5,512 bases of DNA from an uncultured Verrucomicrobiota bacterium. Its GTDB lineage: Bacteria; Verrucomicrobiota; Verrucomicrobiia; Limisphaerales; UBA9464. The stretch lies in NCBI GenBank assembly GCA_903930165.1, contig CAIYXO010000790.1, positions 1-5,512 on the forward strand, in the 5' to 3' direction. Each line of letters begins with the position of its first letter. Position 1 is the stretch's first letter. Position numbers and translations under genes: made by a program. This document shows positions 1 to 5,512 of this stretch, in pieces. The notes beneath the pieces were generated by a model. The model saw nothing but the letters and a program-made list of their open reading frames with translations, was not told the DNA's origin and did not search any database.

Positions 1-1
1 C

Positions 2-538
2 CCGCGAGTCGAAGGTGGAACCGTGGTGCGGCCGTTCCGCCTCCTTGTCGATTCCATGGACAGCGTCCGCGAGCTTTCGCCGGACCTCTCACCGGCATTT
101 CCGGGTCCCTTCAACCGGCCCATGGATTTCGAACCGGCGGCGGTGGGGGAAGGCGTCCAACTCCGCGGCACGGTCACCTCGGTGGCAGGGGCGGATCGGT
201 TTGAGGTGGAATTGCCGGGACGCCGGGTTGCGGTCGAGCATCCCCTGCCTCGTCAAGCCCGTGTCGGCGCGCTGGTCGAAATGGTGGGCGAATTGCACCC
301 GCCCGGCGCCGGCACCGGAACATGGCGCCTCGCCCGGACCCTGTTCCGGGAAATGGGGAACGCCGCCGTCGGGTCGACCGAAACCTTGGTGCCGGTGATC
401 CATTCCATCGAGGAGGTCCGCCGGCTCACGCCGGAGATGGCCGGCCGGAAGCTTCCCGTGGCCGTCGCCGCCGCGGTGACCGGGGACTACACGCGCTTCG
501 GGGAAAAGGTTCTCTTCCTTCAGGATGAGACCCGGGGG
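2..538 (+). pseudogene. 5' part of the frameshifted hybrid sensor kinase (N-terminal OB-like sensor modules), partial at window edge
   Basis: This stretch reads in frame 2 and is open from the window edge. It appears to be the amino-terminal part of the kinase that continues in frame 3 after a one-base shift. Two OB-like modules are visible. The first spans about 146-355 (core 'VQLRGTVTSV'). The second begins near 398 with 'HSIEEVRRLTPE' and runs into 'VLFLQDETRG' at 510-538, the usual 'F-x-QD-x-T-x-G' strand of this sensor family. Frame 2 stays open to 997, but after about 540 it becomes Arg/Gly/Pro-rich shadow without family character, while the expected continuation 'GIYSYPG' appears in frame 3. 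A GTG at 23 lies 4 bases after an SD-like GAAGGTGG. I do not favour it as the start, because no signal peptide follows and the upstream codons read like the tail of a similar module. The real start is probably left of the window. If the extra G is a sequencing error, this is simply the 5' end of an intact gene. Confidence 0.75.
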
Positions 539-3500
539 GATCTACTCCTATCCGGGGACCAACGTCGCCAACCTCGCCATCGGGGAGGACGTCCTGGTCG
601 TTGGCACAACCGGCGCCGGGCTCTTCGTGCCGGAGATCTTGGCCGGGGAAATCCGGCCGTTGGGCACCCGACGTTCCGTCCGAAGCACGCCCGCCGAGAT
701 CAGGGTCCTCAAGAGCGGGCTGTTCGACAGCCAATGGGTGGAGATCGCCGGCTTGGTCACCCGTGTTTGGTTCAAGGAAGGGACGTCGCGACTCGAGCTG
801 ACGGACGGGGTGGAATCGATCGAGGTCCGGATAGGGGGCAAGGAACCACCGGCGCACCTGCTAGAGAAGCTGGTCCAACTCAAGGGCGTGGCGGCAACCG
901 AATACAATCCGAGGCGCCAGGCAGTGGGCGCGTTCCTGTGGTGTCCGTCGGAGATGTTCATCCACGCGGAGGAGCCGGACGGACGCGATCCCTTTGAGAC
1001 CCCGGCCAAGCCGATCGCCTGGCTCCGGAACTTCCAGCAGATGTCCCGCGGTCCGACCCGGGCGCACGTCCAGGGGGTACTGACCGCAGTGGCCCCGGAC
1101 GGCCGGGCCATCGTCCAGACCGGATTTGACGCCTTGCAGGTGCTGGCCGCCACTCCCGTGGCGGAGGTCCCGGGAACGGAGGTCGATGTCGTCGGCCTGA
1201 TCGGATGGAACGGGGCGCGTCTAGAAATGCGGCGGGCGCAGATCCGGGCCCGAGGGCCTGCGGCGATGCCCCCGGCCGTGCCGCTCAGCGCCGGCAACCC
1301 AATACCCGAGTTCGACGGCATCCGGTCGCAGGTCGAAGGCGAGGTGCTGAGCGTGAACCTGGAAGGAGGTCGGATGCGCCTCCTGCTCATGGAAGACCAG
1401 CCCGTCCAGGTGATCGTCCCCCGGTTCACCAACCGCCTCTACCAGGCGGACCTCTCACCCGGGATGCGGATCCGGGCCGAAGGCGCCAGACTCAACCGCC
1501 TGGATTCCGAGGGGCATATCGACGGCCATGAGCTCCTGCTGGGGCTCCCTTCCGACCTGAGGATCCTCGAGCGGGCGCCCTGGTGGACCTGGAGCAACGC
1601 GGTGGCGACCTTGGGATCGGCAGGTGTCGCCGGCTTGGCGGCTTTCGCCTGGATGAGGAGCCTGCGGTCCAAGGTCCGGCAGCAGGCCTCGGAGATCGAA
1701 GCGCGCTACCGACTCCAGGCGGAACTGGAAAGGCGCAATGCGGAACTGGTGGAACAGGCGGGTGAGGTCATCCTGGAACTCGAACCCGACGGCCGGATCC
1801 GCTCCGCGAACCCGGCGGCGGGACGCCTCTTCGGCCAGACGACGACCGGTCTCGTCGGAGCGCTTCTTCCCGACCTCGCCTCCGTCGACGACCGGCCCCG
1901 GATCAGTGAGGCGTTGGACTCGGCGGCCCGCGGAACCGTCGAGACGGTCCAGTTCCCGGTCTCCTTCGACGGCTCGGCTTCCCGATGGATCGAACTGCGT
2001 CTTCAGCCGTTCGGAACCCTTGGCGGCCAGCCCCTGCTCGGCGCGGTCGGACGGGATGTCTCGGACCGCAAGCAGGCCGAGATGGCCCTCCGCCAAAGCG
2101 AACAGAACCTGAGGAGGATCATCGAGTTCCTCCCGGACGGAGTCGTCCTTCTCGACGAACGCACCGTGATCCGGTTCCAGAACCGCCGGGCCGGCTCGCT
2201 CCTGGGATATCCGGCGGACGGGTTGGTCGGGCGTCCCGTGGGCATCTTCCGCAACAAGACCCTCGAGACCTGGGCCCTCGATCTCCTCCAGAGCTCGGAC
2301 CATGGAACGATCGCGGCACGGTCCGGGCATCTTCAGACCCTGGTCCTCGCCCGATCGGGGGGTGCGGAACTGCTGGCGGACGTGTCGATCGGGGTCGTGC
2401 GCCGCTCGGATTCCCGCTCCTGCCTGGTGAGCTTCAGGGACGCCTCGACCCGGATCGCGGCCGAGGAAACCCTTCGGAACCAGGCGATGATGGCGCGGGT
2501 GGAGTCGGAGGTTTCCCTGGCGGTGGGGCTAGCCGACGATTCGGAAACGTTGCTTCGGAAATGTTCGGATGTCCTTGTCTCCCAGGCTGGAGCCGCGGTC
2601 GTCCGGGTCTGGATCCGAGGGGGCCGCGACGCCGAAGCCCGGTTGGTGGCCGCCGTCACGGACCGGGATTTCCCATGCGACGCGAAAGCCCTTGGTGGAC
2701 CGGCGGACCGTTGTCTCGAATTGCTTGGCGGCTCGGGCGAAGCCCTGCAAATCCTCCACATCGCCGCCGAACCGGGAATGGCGACCGCATCGTTGCGGGG
2801 CCTCACGACGTGCAGTCTTCATCCCTTCCCGGCGGGAGAGCTCGGGCACGGCGTGCTGGAGGCCTATTCACGGGGCCCACTTCCTGCCCTGGTCGCCGGA
2901 AACCTCGCGGTCGTCACCTCGGCCCTCGCCGGAGGCCTGCTCCGGGTCCAGGCGGTGGCGCAGCTCAACCGTTCCAATTCCAAGCTCCGGGCCCTCCTCG
3001 ACTCGACGCCCGTGGCGATCCTGGAACTGGACCCCGAAGGCCGTGTCCTCGACATCAACCCCGCAGCGGAAACGCTCTTCCGCCATACCGGACAAGAGGC
3101 GCGGGGACTCGGGTTCCGCGTCCTGTCGGGCTGCGACGACGCCACCGACTGCCGCCTCCTCGATGTCGGCCGCGGAGACGGACCCATCTCGGGCCTCGAG
3201 ATCGCGTTGACGCATGGGGACGGCTCCAAGACACCCTGCAGCCTGTACGCGGCCTCCACGACGATCCCGGGAGGTCCGGCCTCCGGGACGGTCTGCGTCC
3301 TGGTCGACCTGACGGAACGCCGTCGCATCGAGGCCGAGTCCGACAGGATCCAACGGAAGCTGCGCGACGCCCAACGGCTCGAGAGCCTCGGTGTCATGGC
3401 CGGTGGGATCGCGCACGACTTCAACAACATCCTCGGATCGATCCTGGGCAACGCGAACCTCGCCGCGGCCGCGGCGGAAGGACGGGGCGAACTGCTGGAC

Positions 3501-4511
3501 CATGTCCACGAGATCGAACGGGGAGCCCAACGCGCCGGAGAGCTTTGCCGGCTGATGCTGGCCTACGCAGGCCAGGCCGGGATCGGCAAGAAGCAGGCCG
3601 ACCTCAACGAGATCGTCCGCGACACGCTCCGACTTCTCCGGCATGGAATCTCGAAGCTTGCGGACGTGCGGCTGGATCTGGCCGTGACGCTGCCCTGGAC
3701 GCCGCTGGACACCGCCCAGATGCGCCAGGTAGTCATGAACCTGGTCGCCAACGCTTCCGACGCCCTCGGCGACCAGCCCGGGGTCATCGGGATCCGTACC
3801 GCCGTGCACAACCCGGAGGACGCCACCCTGCCCAGGGCCGACCTGCCCGCGGGACCCCACATCCTGCTCGAGGTCTCCGATACGGGCTGCGGCATCGAGG
3901 AATCCGTGGTCTCCCGCATCTTCGACCCGTTCTTCACCACCAAGTTCGCCGGCCGCGGGCTTGGGCTGGCCGCCGTCTGGGGCGTGGTGAGAGGACATGA
4001 CGGACAGATCGGCGTCCACAGCGCACCCGGTGCCGGATCCACCTTCCGCGTCTGGATCCCGGCCCTGGAGGCCGTCGCACCTCCGGCCGCTTCGCCGACG
4101 CCCGATGCACCCGCGACGAATGCGCCGACCCCTCCGGGCCTGGTCGTGCTGATCGACGACGAGGCCCCGCTGCGAAGGGTCACGCGGCAACTGCTGCAGA
4201 GGTTCGGATACGAGGTGATCGAGGCCGCCGACGGCATCGACGGACTGGAAGCGGTCCTCCTCCACCAGTCGCGGGATCCGCTGGTCATGCTCGACGTCAC
4301 GATGCCCCGCATGGGTGGGAACGAGGTTCTCGCCCGGATCCGGCGCGAGGCGCCGGATGTCCGCGTGGTGATGATGAGCGGCTACGCCTCGGGCGGATCG
4401 TCCGTTGCGGAGTTCCCGCAGGCGGACGGTTTCCTCTCCAAGCCCTTCAGCGCGGAGACCCTGCTTCGTGCGCTGAAGGAGGCGGACGTGCGGCGGCGCA
4501 CCCGTAGCTGA
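525..4511 (+). CDS. Hybrid sensor histidine kinase/response regulator (OB-like modules, TM, PAS-PAS-GAF-PAS, HisKA, HATPase, REC)
   Basis: This is a membrane-bound sensor kinase expected to autophosphorylate on His and pass the phosphate to its own receiver. Residues are counted from ATG 525. The rest of OB-like module 2 ends near 55, and further modules lie at about 57-150, 163-245 and 262-348. One TM helix lies at about 358-377, after 'LERAPWW', followed by a coiled coil (380-413). The cytoplasmic part has PAS at about 414-520, PAS at 528-645, GAF at 655-810 and PAS at 820-935. HisKA carries H964 in 'GIAHDFNNIL'. HATPase has N1076 (N box), D1119-x-G-x-G (G1), 'FDPFFTTK' and 'GRGLGL' from 1143 (G2). 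A Pro/Ala-rich linker (about 1180-1203) leads to a receiver with D1211/D1212, phospho-acceptor D1257, S1285 and K1306. All catalytic residues are present. ATG 525 is unlikely to be the real start: it falls inside a module, lacks a well-placed SD and yields no signal peptide. The true N-terminus is in frame 2 upstream. The ligand is unknown. Confidence 0.93.
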   Translation: MRPGGIYSYPGTNVANLAIGEDVLVVGTTGAGLFVPEILAGEIRPLGTRRSVRSTPAEIRVLKSGLFDSQWVEIAGLVTRVWFKEGTSRLELTDGVESIEVRIGGKEPPAHLLEKLVQLKGVAATEYNPRRQAVGAFLWCPSEMFIHAEEPDGRDPFETPAKPIAWLRNFQQMSRGPTRAHVQGVLTAVAPDGRAIVQTGFDALQVLAATPVAEVPGTEVDVVGLIGWNGARLEMRRAQIRARGPAAMPPAVPLSAGNPIPEFDGIRSQVEGEVLSVNLEGGRMRLLLMEDQPVQVIVPRFTNRLYQADLSPGMRIRAEGARLNRLDSEGHIDGHELLLGLPSDLRILERAPWWTWSNAVATLGSAGVAGLAAFAWMRSLRSKVRQQASEIEARYRLQAELERRNAELVEQAGEVILELEPDGRIRSANPAAGRLFGQTTTGLVGALLPDLASVDDRPRISEALDSAARGTVETVQFPVSFDGSASRWIELRLQPFGTLGGQPLLGAVGRDVSDRKQAEMALRQSEQNLRRIIEFLPDGVVLLDERTVIRFQNRRAGSLLGYPADGLVGRPVGIFRNKTLETWALDLLQSSDHGTIAARSGHLQTLVLARSGGAELLADVSIGVVRRSDSRSCLVSFRDASTRIAAEETLRNQAMMARVESEVSLAVGLADDSETLLRKCSDVLVSQAGAAVVRVWIRGGRDAEARLVAAVTDRDFPCDAKALGGPADRCLELLGGSGEALQILHIAAEPGMATASLRGLTTCSLHPFPAGELGHGVLEAYSRGPLPALVAGNLAVVTSALAGGLLRVQAVAQLNRSNSKLRALLDSTPVAILELDPEGRVLDINPAAETLFRHTGQEARGLGFRVLSGCDDATDCRLLDVGRGDGPISGLEIALTHGDGSKTPCSLYAASTTIPGGPASGTVCVLVDLTERRRIEAESDRIQRKLRDAQRLESLGVMAGGIAHDFNNILGSILGNANLAAAAAEGRGELLDHVHEIERGAQRAGELCRLMLAYAGQAGIGKKQADLNEIVRDTLRLLRHGISKLADVRLDLAVTLPWTPLDTAQMRQVVMNLVANASDALGDQPGVIGIRTAVHNPEDATLPRADLPAGPHILLEVSDTGCGIEESVVSRIFDPFFTTKFAGRGLGLAAVWGVVRGHDGQIGVHSAPGAGSTFRVWIPALEAVAPPAASPTPDAPATNAPTPPGLVVLIDDEAPLRRVTRQLLQRFGYEVIEAADGIDGLEAVLLHQSRDPLVMLDVTMPRMGGNEVLARIRREAPDVRVVMMSGYASGGSSVAEFPQADGFLSKPFSAETLLRALKEADVRRRTRS
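534..539 (+). other. Frameshift site: six-G run breaking the sensor kinase reading frame
   Basis: The frame-2 codons GAT GAG ACC CGG GGG encode DETRG and run into this homopolymer. The family-like continuation ATC TAC TCC TAT CCG (IYSYP) is one base out, in frame 3. With five G instead of six the protein would read 'QDETRGIYSYPG', which fits the 'QD-x-T-x-GIY' pattern of these modules. Frame 3 has a stop at 477-479, so the downstream frame cannot extend far upstream. The change must therefore fall between about 480 and 540, and the G run is the most likely point. A gain of two G would also restore the frame ('DETRGGIYS'). Confidence 0.75.
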
Positions 4512-4530
4512 GACCGCCCGACTGGAAGGT

Positions 4531-4570
4531 CCGGCGGCGCCGGGATCGAAACCGGCTGCGGAGCCGGGTT
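4531..4570. terminator. Possible bidirectional terminator: two GC-rich hairpins between convergent genes
   Basis: Two short inverted repeats sit in the 69-base gap between the two stop codons. One pairs CCGGC (4531-4535) with GCCGG (4539-4543) around a 3-base loop. The other pairs CCGGCT (4552-4557) with AGCCGG (4562-4567) around the loop GCGG; flanking A and T bases could extend it past a one-base bulge at 4568. Neither is followed by a good T tract on either strand (only TTT on the minus strand after the second). The position suits termination of both genes, but in DNA this GC-rich such hairpins arise easily by chance. Confidence 0.3.
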
Positions 4571-4580
4571 GGAGGCGGCA

Positions 4581-5512
4581 TCAAACGGAGGGAACCGTCG
4601 ACTCCACACCGGCAGGCACCTCGACCGGGAGCCAACGGCCGATCACTTCGACCAGATCCTTCTGACGGACCGGCTTCGCGATGTAGTCGTCCATGCCGGC
4701 CTCGAGGCAGCGCTCCTTGTCGCCCTGCATGGCATTGGCGGTCATGGCGATGATCGGCACCTGCGGATTCCCGGCCGCGCCGCGCCGGATCTGCAGCGTC
4801 GCCCCATAGCCGTCGAGCTCCGGCATCTGGCAATCCATCAGGACGAGGTCGGACCTTCCTCCGCGGAGGGCCTCGAGCGCCTCGAGGCCGTTGGAGACGA
4901 TGTCGACTGCGAGCCCGAGCTTCTGGAGGTGCCGTTGGGCCACCTTCTGGTTCACGACGTTGTCCTCCGCCACGAGGACCCTTGCGAGTTTGGTCGTCGA
5001 AGTTCCGGAGCCCGCCGCCGCGACGGCGGGAGTCTCCGCCCGGGGTCCGGAGCGCCGGGGCAGGCCTGGCGGCTGGATCCGGGGTACCAGGCCCGCCGCG
5101 AGTTTCGCCAAGGCATCATGCAACTGCGAGGGACGTACGGGCTTGACCAGCCAGGAGGAGATGCCGGCCGCACGGAGCTCGTCCGGATGCAACCGCTGGC
5201 ACATCGAGGTCAACACCACCAACTGCGTGCCGGCCACCACCGGGTCCGCCTTGATGCGTCGGGCCAACTCCACCCCGTCCATGACCGGCATGTGGTAGTC
5301 GAGGACGGCGATGTCCACGGGCCGCCCGAGCTCCGCGGCCCGCCGCAACTCCGCCAGGGCCTCGGCTCCGGAGGCGACACTTCCCCCGTCGTTCAGGTGC
5401 CATCCCGCCATCTGGTACTGGAGGATCCGGCGGTTCGTCTCGTTGTCGTCGACGACGAGGACGTTCACGCCGTTGAGGGGATGCAAGGTTGCCGGCTCCG
5501 GGTCGGAATGCG
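4581..5512 (-). CDS. C-terminal part of a second hybrid histidine kinase: tandem receiver domains (REC-REC), 5' end outside window
   Basis: The gene ends at TGA (4583-4581) and its frame is open to the right edge. The visible protein is two receiver domains, expected to accept phosphate from a kinase His and pass it on in a multi-step relay. Residues are counted from the TTG codon at 5486-5484. REC1 (about 7-130) has D13/D14, phospho-acceptor D63 in 'VLDYHMPVMDG', T93 and K115. An Ala/Pro/Gly-rich linker covers about 135-166. REC2 (about 168-288) has E174/D175, phospho-acceptor D218 in 'LMDCQMPELDG', T249 in 'AMTANAM' and K271. TTG is probably not the real start: the codons before it (HSDPEPAT) continue in frame, and 'PLNGVNVLVVDDN-x-TNRRIL' is the usual join between a kinase catalytic domain and REC1 in BarA-like hybrid kinases. 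The HisKA/HATPase core should therefore lie beyond the window. No Hpt domain follows REC2. A free-standing double receiver is the less likely alternative. Confidence 0.93.
   Translation of the reverse strand, partial: HSDPEPATLHPLNGVNVLVVDDNETNRRILQYQMAGWHLNDGGSVASGAEALAELRRAAELGRPVDIAVLDYHMPVMDGVELARRIKADPVVAGTQLVVLTSMCQRLHPDELRAAGISSWLVKPVRPSQLHDALAKLAAGLVPRIQPPGLPRRSGPRAETPAVAAAGSGTSTTKLARVLVAEDNVVNQKVAQRHLQKLGLAVDIVSNGLEALEALRGGRSDLVLMDCQMPELDGYGATLQIRRGAAGNPQVPIIAMTANAMQGDKERCLEAGMDDYIAKPVRQKDLVEVIGRWLPVEVPAGVESTVPSV

Noticed and set aside
541..997. Continuation of the frame-2 ORF beyond the G run as a separate C-terminal domain.
   Set aside because: After about 540 the translation becomes Arg/Gly/Pro-rich shadow, whereas frame 3 carries the expected sensor-module sequence.
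1363..1376. Strong Shine-Dalgarno-like AAGGAGGT just before an in-frame ATG inside the kinase gene, suggesting an internal start.
   Set aside because: The spacing to ATG is only about 3 bases, the site falls mid-module, and the bases are explained by the codons for E-G-G-R. The product would start within a beta-barrel with no export signal.
3132..3239. Three cysteines (C870, C876, C905) in the third PAS domain, considered as a redox or metal site.
   Set aside because: There is no CxxC or other recognised ligand pattern, and single cysteines are scattered throughout the protein.
1985..4000. Long plus-strand open frame of 671 codons inside the kinase gene.
   Set aside because: Its translation is Arg/Gly/Pro-rich with no domain character, and it lies over well-recognised PAS, GAF and kinase domains in frame 3. 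Long shadow frames are expected in DNA this GC-rich.
2868..4265. Long minus-strand open frame of 465 codons opposite the kinase core.
   Set aside because: It is antisense to conserved HisKA/HATPase sequence and shows no recognisable motif. It is explained by the scarcity of stop codons at high GC.
4891..5298. Plus-strand open frame of 135 codons opposite the double-receiver gene.
   Set aside because: It is an antisense shadow of two clearly recognisable receiver domains and has no supporting motif.

Overview
The window is GC-rich bacterial DNA filled almost entirely by two large two-component signalling genes that converge on a 69-base gap. Both are cut by the window edges. The domain style suggests Verrucomicrobiota, with Acidobacteriota or Planctomycetota as alternatives: OB-like periplasmic modules ending in a 'LERxPWW' membrane entry, then PAS/GAF domains and a 'GIAHDFNNIL' kinase. 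This placement is inferred from family resemblance only; no rRNA or marker gene is present.

Positions 2-4511 (+) encode one very large hybrid sensor histidine kinase. Tandem OB-like modules, probably periplasmic, are followed by one transmembrane helix, a coiled coil, PAS-PAS-GAF-PAS, HisKA, HATPase and a C-terminal receiver. The reading frame is broken at a run of six G (534-539). Upstream of it the protein is read in frame 2, from the window edge to the run. Downstream it is read in frame 3, to the stop at 4509-4511. Removing one G joins the halves across a recognisable motif, so this is one gene with a +1 frameshift (sequencing error or true mutation), not two genes. The true start lies left of the window.

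Positions 4512-4580 are the intergenic gap between the convergent stops. It holds two small GC-rich inverted repeats that may act as a weak bidirectional terminator.

Positions 4581-5512 (-) encode the C-terminal end of a second hybrid histidine kinase: two complete receiver domains in tandem. The frame stays open through the right edge, so the kinase core should lie outside the window.

Both genes belong to phosphorelays (His to Asp, with further His/Asp steps likely). No Hpt domain, DNA-binding output domain or target operon is visible, so the stimulus and the regulated process cannot be read from this window. I see no mobile element, CRISPR array, RNA gene or clearly novel system.
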